From assembly GCA_013415795.1 (NCBI GenBank), contig JAAEEL010000063.1, positions 1 through 12,072 of the forward strand: a stretch of DNA of 12,072 nucleotides. Reading direction: 5' to 3'. The position numbers and the translations under genes were made by a program. Position 1 is the stretch's first letter. Each line of letters starts with the position of its first letter. Below the pieces are notes generated by a model. That model was given only the letters and a program-made list of their open reading frames with translations, was not told the origin of the DNA and did not search any database. This stretch comes from Methanocellales archaeon. GTDB lineage: Archaea > Halobacteriota > UBA148. Shown piece by piece: positions 1 through 8,070 of this stretch.

Positions 1-897
1 AGAGAGATTGCGAATTTTAAGGGACGGGTCATCTACAACATATTAAGCGAGAATATGAGGTCTGAATATTGGCAAGAATTGGCAAGAGCCATCGCTTTAG
101 AGATTGAAGGCGGTGCTGAAGGCGTGATCGACACCCATGGAACTGACACCATGGGTTATACAGCCGCTGCACTGTCATTCATGTTGGTAACACCTGTTCC
201 GATAGTCCTCGTTGGTTCACAAAGAAGTGCTGATAGAACAAGTAGTGATAATGCCATGAAAGCGGTCTGTGCAGCAAAGGTGGCAACCAGCGATATAGCA
301 GAAGTATCAGTTGTTATGCATGGAACCATGTCTGACAACTATTGCCTGATACATAGGGGAACCAGAGTAAGGAAAATGCACACATCTAAAAGAGATGCGT
401 TTCATTCGATTAGCGTTTCTCCAATAGGAAAAGTTGACTACCACACTAGAGAGATCGATACTTTTGCGGAATACAAAACAAAAGGTGAAAATAAGTTGAT
501 GCTAAGGGATCACATTGAGCCGAAATGCTCTTTGTTGAAGTTTTATCCTGGTGCTGATCCCAATATAGTTGATCAATATGCCTCCCGATATAAGGGTCTA
601 GTGATCGAGGGCACTGGTCTTGGACACGTTTCCACAGAGTGGATTCCGTCTATCAAAAAGGCCGTTAAAGGTGGAATACCTATAGTCATGACTTCACAAT
701 GCATTAGTGGAAGAATTTGCGATCTGGTGTACGATACAGGTCGAGATCTACTCAAGTCAGGTGTCATTGAGGGAGGAGATATGCTACCTGAAACAGCTCT
801 TGTCAAACTGATGTGGATTTTGGGAAGGACAAAAGATATGGATGAAATAAGGACTTTGATGAGGAAAAACGTAGCAGGTGAAATCAGTGGACTATGA
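1..897 (+). CDS. gatD: Glu-tRNA(Gln) amidotransferase subunit D (GatD), 3' part
   Basis: This subunit is an asparaginase-like amidase that releases ammonia from glutamine or asparagine. The ammonia is passed to GatE to convert Glu-tRNA(Gln) to Gln-tRNA(Gln) in the cytoplasm. The reading frame is open from base 1, so the gene starts before the window; the ATG at 55 is internal. The 298 residues present cover roughly the last two thirds of a usual GatD of about 430 residues. Visible motifs are the second asparaginase signature HGTDTM (residues 46-51 of the visible part, with the catalytic Thr-Asp pair), the GSQRSADRTSSDN segment and the RVRKMHTSKRDAF segment carrying the catalytic lysine. The C-terminal domain has GTGLGHV and TSQCISGRI. 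The first threonine motif and the N-terminal tRNA-related domain lie outside. The end overlaps the start of gatE, typical of a co-translated pair. Identification is firm. Confidence 0.95.
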   Translation, partial: REIANFKGRVIYNILSENMRSEYWQELARAIALEIEGGAEGVIDTHGTDTMGYTAAALSFMLVTPVPIVLVGSQRSADRTSSDNAMKAVCAAKVATSDIAEVSVVMHGTMSDNYCLIHRGTRVRKMHTSKRDAFHSISVSPIGKVDYHTREIDTFAEYKTKGENKLMLRDHIEPKCSLLKFYPGADPNIVDQYASRYKGLVIEGTGLGHVSTEWIPSIKKAVKGGIPIVMTSQCISGRICDLVYDTGRDLLKSGVIEGGDMLPETALVKLMWILGRTKDMDEIRTLMRKNVAGEISGL

Positions 898-2764
898 TGG
901 ACTGGGACTTAAGGCAGGATTGGAGATCCATCAACAGTTGGACACTAAGAGGAAATTATTCTGTAATTGTCCCACCGAGTTGAAAAACTCAAGCGAGTCA
1001 ACCTATGAGATATGCCGCCATCTCCAAGTAGCAGAAAGTGAACTTGGTGAGATCGATAAGGCCGCTTTAGAAGAATCTCAAGTGAAACGTTGCTTTATCT
1101 ATAAGGGGTACGATACGACATGCTTGGTCGAGAATGACGAGGAGCCACCAGGTCCTTTGAATCCAGATGCAATTGACATAGCGCTTGAGATCGCACTGCT
1201 GTTGGGTATGACGCCAGTAGATGAAATACATACTATGAGAAAAATTGTCATCGACGGATCTAATACTAGCGGATTTCAGCGGACCTCCTTTGTTGCTTCA
1301 GGTGGTAAAATCTCTATGGGAGAAACGATCATTCACATCGATACACTTTGTCTTGAGGAGGAGGCAGCACAAAAAATATCTGAGGACAATCAAGGGGTAG
1401 TATACTCTCTCGATAGACTTGGAATTCCGCTAGTAGAGATCACAACTTCTCCCGAAGCTAAGACACCTGATCAAGTATGCTCTATTGCAAAGTGGATCGG
1501 AATGATATTACGTTCGACAGGTAAAGTGAAAAGAGGCATAGGGACTATACGACAGGATATAAACGTTTCGATTGCAAAAGGTGCACGTATAGAGATGAAG
1601 GGAGTCCAGACCCTTGGCATGATTGAGGAGATCATTGAGAGAGAAGTTCTTCGACAGGTAAATTTGCTTAATATCAGAGATGAACTCAGAGATCGTGGCT
1701 TTAAAAAAACAGTTGGTGAAATAGTAGATGTCAGCAATTTGTTTGATAATATTCAAAGTTCGATTATCAAAAAGCCACTTAAAAAGGATGTTGTTCTGGC
1801 TGTTAAACTACCCTCTTTTAGGGGGCTGGTTGGGCGCGAGATACAACCAGGTCGCAGGTTTTTCGATGAGCTATCTGATAAATTGAAACGATTTTCTAGG
1901 GGTACCTTTCATACCGATGATTTGCCAAATGTTATCGGTGATGCTCAAATTGCCAAGATTCGCAAAAAGATTGGTGCGTGCTCAAGTGATTGTTTAGTGT
2001 TGATGGTAGACGAAGAGTCTCGAGCCAGATACGCACTAAATTTAGCGATCCAAAGGGCGAACGATGCTTTGGAAGGCATACCAGAGGAAACTAGAAGGGC
2101 ATTACCAGATGGCAACTCGACATATATGAGGCCCCTCCCAGGAGCAGCAAGAATGTATCCTGAGACTGATGTTTTGCCGGTTCAGATATCAGGAGAAAGA
2201 TTGGCAAAGATCAAGTCCTCTCTTCCTGAATTGACGTCTGAAAGAAAAGGGCGATATATCCGAGAATATGGTCTAAACGAAGATCTTGCTGAACTAATAG
2301 CGTGTTCTGAGAGATCTGCTCTTTTTGAAAGTATAATGAGTTTGGGCGCCACTCCAACATTGGTAGTCAGAACTCTTACTGCTACTTTATCAGAACTTGA
2401 TAAAGAGGGCATTCCAGTACAGCACCTCAATGATGACCACTTCATCGAAGTATTTGAAATGGTTAGTGCCAATAAAATGGCTAAAGAAGGAATACCGGAA
2501 GTACTAAGAATCCTGGCAAATAAACCAAGTAAAACGGCTTCCATTGCATCATCTGAACTGGGACTTGAAAACATGGGCAAAGAAGACATCGAAAAGCTTA
2601 TAATACAAGTTATAGAATTCAAGAAAGGTCTCATCAAAGAACGCGGTCCTGATGCGTTAAAACCATTGATGGGTTTGGTCATGAAACGAGCTAGGGGTAA
2701 AGTTGACGGAAAGCTCGTTAGCAAAATTCTCAAAGAAAAGATAGAAGAATTTATGGAGGTATAA
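887..2764 (+). CDS. gatE: Glu-tRNA(Gln) amidotransferase subunit E (GatE)
   Basis: GatE binds Glu-tRNA(Gln), activates the glutamyl carboxylate with ATP and amidates it with ammonia from GatD. The protein is about 625 residues, the normal GatE length. The N-terminal GatB-like cradle shows GLEIHQQLDTKRKLFCNC near the start, then IDGSNTSGFQRTSFVASGG, SLDRLGIPLVEITTSPE and GIGTIRQDINVSI. The AspRS-like insertion is followed by DGNSTYMRPLPGAARMYPET, and the C-terminal part is a helical YqeY-like tail. GTG at 887 is preferred over GTG at 878. AGGTGA at 876-881 sits five bases before 887, and the protein then begins MDYDGLGLKAG as in relatives. It overlaps gatD by 11 bases and the next gene by one base. 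The lineage-specific GatDE pair is a strong archaeal marker. Function is firm; only the start is open. Confidence 0.95.
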   Translation: MDYDGLGLKAGLEIHQQLDTKRKLFCNCPTELKNSSESTYEICRHLQVAESELGEIDKAALEESQVKRCFIYKGYDTTCLVENDEEPPGPLNPDAIDIALEIALLLGMTPVDEIHTMRKIVIDGSNTSGFQRTSFVASGGKISMGETIIHIDTLCLEEEAAQKISEDNQGVVYSLDRLGIPLVEITTSPEAKTPDQVCSIAKWIGMILRSTGKVKRGIGTIRQDINVSIAKGARIEMKGVQTLGMIEEIIEREVLRQVNLLNIRDELRDRGFKKTVGEIVDVSNLFDNIQSSIIKKPLKKDVVLAVKLPSFRGLVGREIQPGRRFFDELSDKLKRFSRGTFHTDDLPNVIGDAQIAKIRKKIGACSSDCLVLMVDEESRARYALNLAIQRANDALEGIPEETRRALPDGNSTYMRPLPGAARMYPETDVLPVQISGERLAKIKSSLPELTSERKGRYIREYGLNEDLAELIACSERSALFESIMSLGATPTLVVRTLTATLSELDKEGIPVQHLNDDHFIEVFEMVSANKMAKEGIPEVLRILANKPSKTASIASSELGLENMGKEDIEKLIIQVIEFKKGLIKERGPDALKPLMGLVMKRARGKVDGKLVSKILKEKIEEFMEV

Positions 2765-2943
2765 TGGGGAAAACCGGCAGCGTGGAATGGGTCAAATTGA
2801 AGGGTAGAAAAGGTCAAATTAGACTTGTTCCCAGAAAAAATGCAAATACAAAGAGACCTGGTCCAGCACAAAGATATGATCCTTCTGGAAAGATTAGGAG
2901 AAAGATAAAAAGATCTGCAAAGGCGATAGTTAAGGTCAGCTGA
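2764..2943 (+). CDS. Small basic conserved protein coupled to gatE
   Basis: This 59-residue cytoplasmic protein has no signal or membrane segment. Nineteen of its residues are Lys or Arg and only two are acidic (Glu8, Asp39). It begins MGKTGSVEWVKLKGRKGQI, continues through a proline/glycine-containing middle (KRPGPAQRYDPSG, about residues 30-42) and ends in a basic tail rich in KIRRKIKR. From memory it resembles a small uncharacterised family of methanogens and relatives (possibly DUF5350), but I could not check this. Its ATG shares one base with the gatE stop codon, and GGAGGT at 2755-2760 lies inside the end of gatE, so translation is very likely coupled. Composition and neighbours suggest nucleic-acid or ribosome binding. 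That role is inference only, and no catalytic motif is visible. Confidence 0.8.
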   Translation: MGKTGSVEWVKLKGRKGQIRLVPRKNANTKRPGPAQRYDPSGKIRRKIKRSAKAIVKVS

Positions 2944-3032
2944 ACGTATTATTATTTATTGGATCTGAAGTTGGTGTGCAGTATAGCTTTGGCGATAGCT
3001 TTTATTTTATAAGTAAAAATCCATACTTTTAA

Positions 3033-3251
3033 GAACTTCAAGAACTCTCACCAACTTTTTTATTAGTTGTTAATATTATTGACTATTTTGGTCCACTCTT
3101 TTTTTCAACTCCACCACAAACGTCAGAGCTAAAAGAAAAAGAGCCAACTAAATTACGAAATAGATTAAAAACTAGCCATGGATTATTGTCAATTATAGTC
3201 GGAATATTCGCATTTATAATAACATATTTGGTTTTGACATATGTTTTTTAG
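3033..3251 (+). pseudogene. Possible remnant of a small membrane protein gene
   Basis: An open frame of 72 codons plus a TAG stop runs through this AT-rich spacer but has no ATG, GTG or TTG near its beginning. Its translation is protein-like. A hydrophobic start (LLVVNIIDYFGPLFF) is followed by a polar basic stretch (TSELKEKEPTKLRNRLKTSH), then a 22-residue hydrophobic segment beginning GLLSIIVGIFAFII that could span a membrane, ending just before the stop. It could be the 3' end of a decayed gene, a gene with a non-standard start, or chance in T-rich DNA. A TATA-like box (3005-3012) lies about 20 bases upstream. I do not recognise a family. Confidence 0.25.
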
Positions 3252-3295
3252 TATAAAGTTGGTGTGTTTCAGTTAAAAATAAGAGGTAGGTATAA

Positions 3296-3305
3296 CTTTA
3301 TATGA
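3296..3305 (+). promoter_or_regulatory. Archaeal TATA box for the 57-residue protein gene
   Basis: The sequence CTTTATATGA matches the archaeal TATA consensus (TTTATATA-like). It lies about 50 bases before the ATG at 3352, so transcription would start near 3325-3330. That leaves a leader of about 25 bases containing the AGGAGGTG ribosome binding site. A purine-rich run (AAGAGGTAGG, 3281-3290) lies just upstream, where the TFB recognition element would be. The spacing is consistent, but this is prediction only. Confidence 0.5.
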
Positions 3306-3351
3306 CTTTAATACCTATATATATCTATTGAATTTTAGGAGGTGTAGATAA

Positions 3352-3525
3352 ATGAAGAAGAAAATCCAATTATGTTGTGGCTCCGAAAGCTGTCCTTCTG
3401 CAGAGATTGACGGAGACAATGTTCTTATCAAAGACGACGACGGAAATGCTGTAAGGCTGTCACTGGACGAATGGACATGCTTAGTGCAGGAATTTCAAAG
3501 AGGAATGTCTGATTTAAATAATTAA
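3352..3525 (+). CDS. Small acidic cysteine-containing protein, unknown function
   Basis: The product is 57 residues with no membrane segment or signal peptide. The N-terminal part has a CCGSESC motif (Cys8, Cys9, Cys14) that could bind a metal or form a redox pair. The middle ([17 protein letters not shown], residues 20-36) is acidic and looks like two short beta strands. It is followed by a helix-like segment [16 protein letters not shown] with a fourth cysteine (Cys43). Expression signals are unusually good: AGGAGGTG at 3337-3344, an eight-base match to the 16S anti-Shine-Dalgarno, seven bases before the ATG, and a TATA box upstream. It has no co-directional partner; gatDE ends about 400 bases before it, and the glt operon converges from the other side. 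I do not recognise the family. It looks like a real, well-translated stand-alone gene. Confidence 0.75.
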
Positions 3526-4061
3526 CTTAGAGTGAATAGGATATTACAATTTTCAGATGAAAATTAGTCACCTTTTTATTTGTACTCTTTGTGACACCAC
3601 TAGCTGTTGCTTTAATACTACTTAAAACCCACATAATCTTGTGCAGGTTATTTAGGTTGCATATTATGTCTAGCTTTTAATGATGTGGATAAATGGATCC
3701 TCATATAAACTGGTTAGTATCATCTTATGAAGATCTTGGAGGGGTTCTAATACATATTCATGGGGCAAAAGGATGGATATACACCTTTGGAGAGTTTTGA
3801 CACTCCGTATCAAACATTTGTTAGGTTCTGAACCAAATCTGAATGGAATCTGGATTAGGAAAAAACCTCAAATCTAAGGTAACATAGCTTCGGAAAAAAC
3901 TGCTTTACTTTTGATTATGATAGAAGTCAAATACAGTTTGCGATTTTTAGAAGAGAAAACGATTCGCTTGTTTTTTCAGTTTGTTATCTAATTTAAGTAA
4001 TTATTGCTCTTCTAGCTATATGTTCATCAAATATGGGGGAGTTCCCTAGCATTCCTCGCCC
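3526..4061. other. Gene-poor spacer between convergent transcription units
   Basis: About 535 bases separate the + strand small gene from the end of the - strand glt operon. I see no complete gene with a credible start and ribosome binding site, no tRNA and no repeat array. Three short + strand frames read like protein. One near 3570-3680 contains FLFVLFVTPLAVALILLK, one at 3731-3877 contains MDIHLWRVLTLRIKHLL, and one at 3883-3996 contains CFTFDYDRSQIQFAIFRR. Each is in a different frame and bounded by stops. They could be pieces of a decayed gene, but open stretches of this size also arise by chance. No clear terminator for the glt operon is visible; the best candidate on the - strand is a pyrimidine run at about 3951-3962. 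Confidence 0.5.
3548..3580 (+). terminator. Hairpin plus T-run after the 57-residue protein gene
   Basis: A perfect seven-base inverted repeat (AATTTTC at 3548-3554, GAAAATT at 3559-3565, four-base loop) begins 22 bases after the stop codon. A T-run follows at 3573-3577. Archaeal termination mostly needs the T-run and the stem is AT-rich and weak, so this is a moderate call. Confidence 0.4.
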
Positions 4062-6599
4062 TTATTCTGTCCCATTGATCACAAGTCTTTTGACTGGCTG
4101 AACCTTTCTAAAAACATCTTTTGGCGTTTTCTTTTCACCATTTAATCTGAGCAGATCGTCTTCTACAGAAATTCCGAAGAGTTTCTCATTCTCCTCCAAA
4201 TAAGGTAAAATTAGTTCCCAATCTTCTGGTGTAATTGCCGAGAATTCACCACCGTTTAATTGCTCCTCTACCAGCTTTTGACGGGGGTCTCGTATGTATA
4301 TGGCCCCGCCCGAGGCGAGTGAAAAGAGATTTGAGCCAGGGTAGGGACTATCCTGATCTTTAAAGCCCCCATTTTCATCGGTTTCAAGACCATTTAATAT
4401 AACGAATCCGCCTCCTTCTAGCGGTTCGCCCGCCATGAAAGATTCCGCTAAATAATCGAGACAGGTTCCGTTTATCACTACACGGGTCTTTCCCACAGCG
4501 TTTATGAGAGGTCTGCCTGCAGCATTCCCCAAAACGTATGCTTCGCCTCCTTTTGCCCCGTACATAAAGGTCTGTCCAACATCACCGAAAACTACGAGCT
4601 TACCGTTCTTCATTATCTGTCCGAGTTGGTCTTGACCGTCACAATGTACATAGATATCAGCACCGTCTATAGATGAGCCGAGATAATCTCCTGGGTTATC
4701 ATACACATCAATCTTCACCCCGTTCGTTTGCGGCCCTAATCCGGAGCCACAAAAGCGATGTCCACGCATGTTATAAACGATGAACCGTTTCCAACCCCGC
4801 TTATAATTCTCTACGATAATCCTGGCAGCACTTTCTCTCCCTTCCGCAGGGAAATCCTCGACATCTATAATCAAGACATCTTTTTCGTTATTGGGCGGGC
4901 GTAAAAAATCTCTATTCTCCCAGCGGAATAGATGGTAGATACCATTTGACATCGCTTTGTATGAAGGAGTCCCCTCAAATATCTCATGAAGTGCTTTTCT
5001 GAGTAGCTGAATTACTGAACTTCTCTTCTTGGTGCCAGTATCGTATCTGTGGTCGTTGAGGAGTGTCAAAACATTGATTATTATGGTCTTTTTTTGCTCA
5101 TCTCTTTTTGCGTTTTTTATAATTTCTGATGTAATCCATCGAAATGTGTTCCAGTCCCAGTCATTAACCCCGCGTTTCAAGAATGTGTACAAACTGTGCG
5201 TGCTTTTTAATGCTATCCTCATCGTTTCTCTGAGTTTTTCGGCATCCTGTGGTTGAAAAACTGCTTTTGTGAAATCGCAGTGTTTCTGGTTTTCAGGTGT
5301 ATGGATGGTATCACCGAATTTATTGGTACATATCAATGTTTTCTTTTCGTTACCTTGAACGGTGAATATAAAAGCACCGCCATCTGTGTAGCTCCCACCA
5401 CGTGCATTCCAATATTTGTCTGCGATCGAAGGAAAGCGTTTATCATCTTCTGATAAGCTCTTAAGCGTTGCATCAATCGCTTGCTTCTCTGAAGCTACTA
5501 GCCCCATCTGCAGCTCTTTGCCTTCTATGAGCGCAAACACCTGCGGTCGTAGCATTGAGGTATCTGTAATTCCAATCAACTGGAAGCAGCCGTCAAACGG
5601 CTCTGTACGCGCAATTATGAAGAACCAAGGACCGTCTGGTGACCCATGGATATGTGTAGTCTGGAGGGAGTGATATATCTCTTGCTTTTCAGGTTGAAGC
5701 AAATCAAAGTCAATCTCGGTCGTGGGTGCCATTGCCTCAATGATGTATTCCAGCGGGTAGGCATATTCTCTGTTCAACAGGTCAAATAGCAGAATAGCCA
5801 CTTCTGTATCAGTTAGGAACAAGGGTTCTTTACCATGCTGATCAAGGTATTCCACGACAGAATGGTAATTAGCGAAATCGCCGTTGTGCACCAAAGCTTC
5901 ATGCATTCCCATGAATGGGTGCGCTCCGCCAGGATGCCAGACCCTTCCCCGTGTTGGGTACCGCTGATGTGCAATCCAGACATGTGCCCTGAAATCCTCG
6001 AGCTTGTAGTACTGTATTATGCTCTCGGCATATCCGACAATCTTCAAGATCAGCATGTTTCTACCTTGAGAGAGAACAAACGCTCTCTTGTCGCCAAGCG
6101 CGGCATAGAATCTCTTATTGATCCTTATGCTGTTCTGGTAGACGAACTCGTCTTCAGCTTTTCTTTTGTCCATCTTTTCCAAGTGATGATCATGTATGAA
6201 CGCATCAAGAATGCTCTCTCTCACTCGGACGAAGTAGCGCCAGACATCAGGGGGTCTGGTCTCTAATCCTTTGACTTCGCGATAATCTGATACGGTTGGT
6301 ATCTGTTCTGCGTGGTCAATCTTCATGAAGGGTATGACGAATTCTCGTTCTACTTCTTTACGAACTTTATGGTCTATAAATGCGATCTGGAGCAGATAAT
6401 CCTCTTCCAGCATTGACTGAGATACTCCTAAATCTTCGTGCGAGAGCCCAATTGCAGCGATACCCCCCCCTTTGCCGTTCCCTCTGTTATGCATCTGTAA
6501 GGCGGGTTTGAATATATGCTTGCCCTTTACAAGAACTGTTGAAGCAAAGCCAACAACGCCGCACCCACCTTCCGCCTCAGAGCTATGGTGTGTCTTCAT
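4062..6599 (-). CDS. Glutamate synthase amidotransferase-GXGXG fusion (GltB1-GltB3)
   Basis: This subunit hydrolyses glutamine and delivers ammonia for making glutamate from 2-oxoglutarate. It is 845 residues and lacks the FMN/2-oxoglutarate domain, which the preceding gene supplies. Residues 13 to about 440 form a class II (Ntn) amidotransferase. EGGCGVVGFAS places the catalytic cysteine at Cys13, implying removal of a 12-residue propeptide. Further motifs are HQRYPTRG (211-218), AHPF, HNGDFANY (238-245) and DTE. Between Cys13 and HQRYPTRG lies a longer stretch than in simple PurF-like domains. Residues 440-575 form a charged linker, and residues 575-845 the GXGXG beta-helix domain with RGHRFCGSGLG, GDYLGSSIDGADI, GDVGQTFMYGAKGG and INGTCLDYLAESFM. 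The ATG at 6599 lies six bases after the gltB2 stop, with GAGGT just upstream. It is the last gene of the operon. Many archaea encode these two parts separately. Confidence 0.9.
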   Translation of the reverse strand: MKTHHSSEAEGGCGVVGFASTVLVKGKHIFKPALQMHNRGNGKGGGIAAIGLSHEDLGVSQSMLEEDYLLQIAFIDHKVRKEVEREFVIPFMKIDHAEQIPTVSDYREVKGLETRPPDVWRYFVRVRESILDAFIHDHHLEKMDKRKAEDEFVYQNSIRINKRFYAALGDKRAFVLSQGRNMLILKIVGYAESIIQYYKLEDFRAHVWIAHQRYPTRGRVWHPGGAHPFMGMHEALVHNGDFANYHSVVEYLDQHGKEPLFLTDTEVAILLFDLLNREYAYPLEYIIEAMAPTTEIDFDLLQPEKQEIYHSLQTTHIHGSPDGPWFFIIARTEPFDGCFQLIGITDTSMLRPQVFALIEGKELQMGLVASEKQAIDATLKSLSEDDKRFPSIADKYWNARGGSYTDGGAFIFTVQGNEKKTLICTNKFGDTIHTPENQKHCDFTKAVFQPQDAEKLRETMRIALKSTHSLYTFLKRGVNDWDWNTFRWITSEIIKNAKRDEQKKTIIINVLTLLNDHRYDTGTKKRSSVIQLLRKALHEIFEGTPSYKAMSNGIYHLFRWENRDFLRPPNNEKDVLIIDVEDFPAEGRESAARIIVENYKRGWKRFIVYNMRGHRFCGSGLGPQTNGVKIDVYDNPGDYLGSSIDGADIYVHCDGQDQLGQIMKNGKLVVFGDVGQTFMYGAKGGEAYVLGNAAGRPLINAVGKTRVVINGTCLDYLAESFMAGEPLEGGGFVILNGLETDENGGFKDQDSPYPGSNLFSLASGGAIYIRDPRQKLVEEQLNGGEFSAITPEDWELILPYLEENEKLFGISVEDDLLRLNGEKKTPKDVFRKVQPVKRLVINGTE

Positions 6600-6605
6600 G
6601 CTACC

Positions 6606-8027
6606 TCAGTCATCCTTACCTTTTGTATGTTCTGAATTCATCAAACAATCGTATCTTCCGACGAGTTCCGTTATACTTTGCATACCGAGCTGTTTGAGGA
6701 TACTTATTAATGTGCTTCTCCATGCAGCGTAGAGATTAATGAGACGTTGTGCTCCCCACTCTACACTAATTACCTCGGAAAGTTCCGGGTCGGTAGTTGC
6801 AATACCACGCGGGCAGCCTCTATTGGATTCACAACAGCCGCACCGCACACAGCCCAATGCCACAAGATCAGATGTACCGATAACTACGCCATCTGAACCC
6901 AGAGCAATCGCTTTGGCAGCATCATAAGCGGTGCGTATTCCACCACTTGCGATCACTGTTATCTTATCTCGGATACCCTCTTCCTTGAGAAATTCGTGCA
7001 CCTTCGGGATTGCGTACTCGATTGGCATGGCAATATTCTTTTTTGCTATATCGGGTGCAGCTCCAGTACCTCCATAGCTCCCGTCTAGGTGGATGATATG
7101 GGCACCAGCATAATAGCTACCCACAGCGACCATGTCGATGTCACTTGGCGTCGAGACTTTAACAGAGATGAGTGCATCAGGGTTTATTTCCCTTATCCAG
7201 TCGACGTGCTTCTTATGATCTTCAACAGAATAAACGCTGTGGAACGGAAACGGAGAGAAGAGGCTGCTGCCAGCAACAGCTTCGCGCATTCGCGCAACTT
7301 CAGAGGTCACCTTGTCACCCAGTAAATGTCCGCCGAGACCAGGCTTAGCTCCTTGGGCATATTTGAATTCGACAATCTTTACTCGCTGGATGCTATCCTC
7401 AGACACGCCAAAAAGGCCGGTTGCTACCTGTGTGATCATGTTGTCATCGTATGGTTTTAATGCATCTGGATAGCCACCTTCGCCGGTGCATGTAAATGTA
7501 CCCCACGCTTTAGCCGCTTTTGCACGTGCAAGCATAACTTTGAGACCGACAGAACCGAAGGACATTCCACCACCGTAGAATGGCACCTTAATGCTAATTT
7601 TCCTACCATCTCTTTTGTTTAGCTCTAGCTCTGTGTTTATAGCACTCTCCTCAATAGCTTCTGTTCTTCCCTCTTTTTGGAATTTGAAGAGGAGCCCATC
7701 GAATCCACCTCCAGAACTCCCGATCTCGTACTTTAGACCTTGAAGAGGAAGCCCTGTCTCTGCCTGCTTCCACGTACCTAAAATGAATTCTCTTGTCCAA
7801 CGACTATCTCCAATTGATGTGTAATTTTGGTTCTGAACTATTGATAGGGCTTTTCTAGGGCAGTGGTCAATACAATATAACGGATTATTTTCGCATTCTT
7901 TGCCTATGCAGAGATAACTCCGGGGTTTTGACACTCTATTATGCCCAGTTTTTCTCTCGTGAACCCCAGATGGACATATAGCTGCACACATACCACAACT
8001 TATGCATTTAGTTAAGTCTCTACTCAC
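6606..8027 (-). CDS. Glutamate synthase central subunit with ferredoxin domain (GltB2)
   Basis: This is the FMN and 2-oxoglutarate-binding core of an archaeal glutamate synthase. It reduces 2-iminoglutarate formed from 2-oxoglutarate and ammonia. The 473 residues start with a ferredoxin-like region. Cys8, 11, 14 and 18 give a classic [4Fe-4S] motif, and Cys40, 45, 52 and 56 a second set with unusual spacing. The barrel follows with SFGSVGLK (156-163), CTGEGGYP (180-187), KPGLGGHLLG (228-237), DGSYGGTGAAP (315-325) and ASGGIRTAYDA, all canonical. CVRCGCCESNRGCPRG (393-408) binds the core Fe-S cluster. The start is GTG at 8027. No ATG precedes the first cysteine motif, and I see no good ribosome binding site, so translation may depend on the upstream gene, which stops 43 bases earlier. 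Its partner is the following amidotransferase-GXGXG fusion. No GltD-like NAD(P)H subunit is seen. Confidence 0.92.
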   Translation of the reverse strand: MSRDLTKCISCGMCAAICPSGVHERKTGHNRVSKPRSYLCIGKECENNPLYCIDHCPRKALSIVQNQNYTSIGDSRWTREFILGTWKQAETGLPLQGLKYEIGSSGGGFDGLLFKFQKEGRTEAIEESAINTELELNKRDGRKISIKVPFYGGGMSFGSVGLKVMLARAKAAKAWGTFTCTGEGGYPDALKPYDDNMITQVATGLFGVSEDSIQRVKIVEFKYAQGAKPGLGGHLLGDKVTSEVARMREAVAGSSLFSPFPFHSVYSVEDHKKHVDWIREINPDALISVKVSTPSDIDMVAVGSYYAGAHIIHLDGSYGGTGAAPDIAKKNIAMPIEYAIPKVHEFLKEEGIRDKITVIASGGIRTAYDAAKAIALGSDGVVIGTSDLVALGCVRCGCCESNRGCPRGIATTDPELSEVISVEWGAQRLINLYAAWRSTLISILKQLGMQSITELVGRYDCLMNSEHTKGKDD

Positions 8028-8070
8028 TTCTACTTCGCAGATATCATTCGGGAAATTTGATGGTGCAAAT

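Larger units (their letters stand above)
2944..3351. other. AT-rich intergenic region with possible gene remnant
   Basis: About 400 bases separate the gatDE cluster from the next small gene. No complete gene with a usual start codon is visible, nor a tRNA or rRNA. It contains a TATA-like stretch TTTTATAA at 3005-3012, a start-less membrane-protein-like frame at 3033-3251, and an 11-base direct repeat AAGTTGGTGTG at 2968-2978 and 3256-3266. A stronger promoter for the downstream gene lies at its end. Confidence 0.6.

Noticed and set aside
2182..2871. Long - strand open frame of 229 codons
   Set aside because: It lies antisense to the conserved end of gatE and the following small gene, is serine/leucine-rich and has no recognisable motif; it is a shadow of the real genes.
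3760..3831. 23-codon frame with GGAGGGG upstream in the spacer
   Set aside because: It is very short, the purine run is about 16 bases from the ATG, and nothing else supports translation.
3993..4052. 19-codon - strand frame just after the fusion gene, with GAGGA before its ATG
   Set aside because: It is too short to support, has no family resemblance, and the ribosome-site-like bases abut the ATG.
5835..6266. + strand open frame of 143 codons
   Set aside because: It is antisense to the amidotransferase domain of the GltB1-GltB3 fusion, which has full family motifs.
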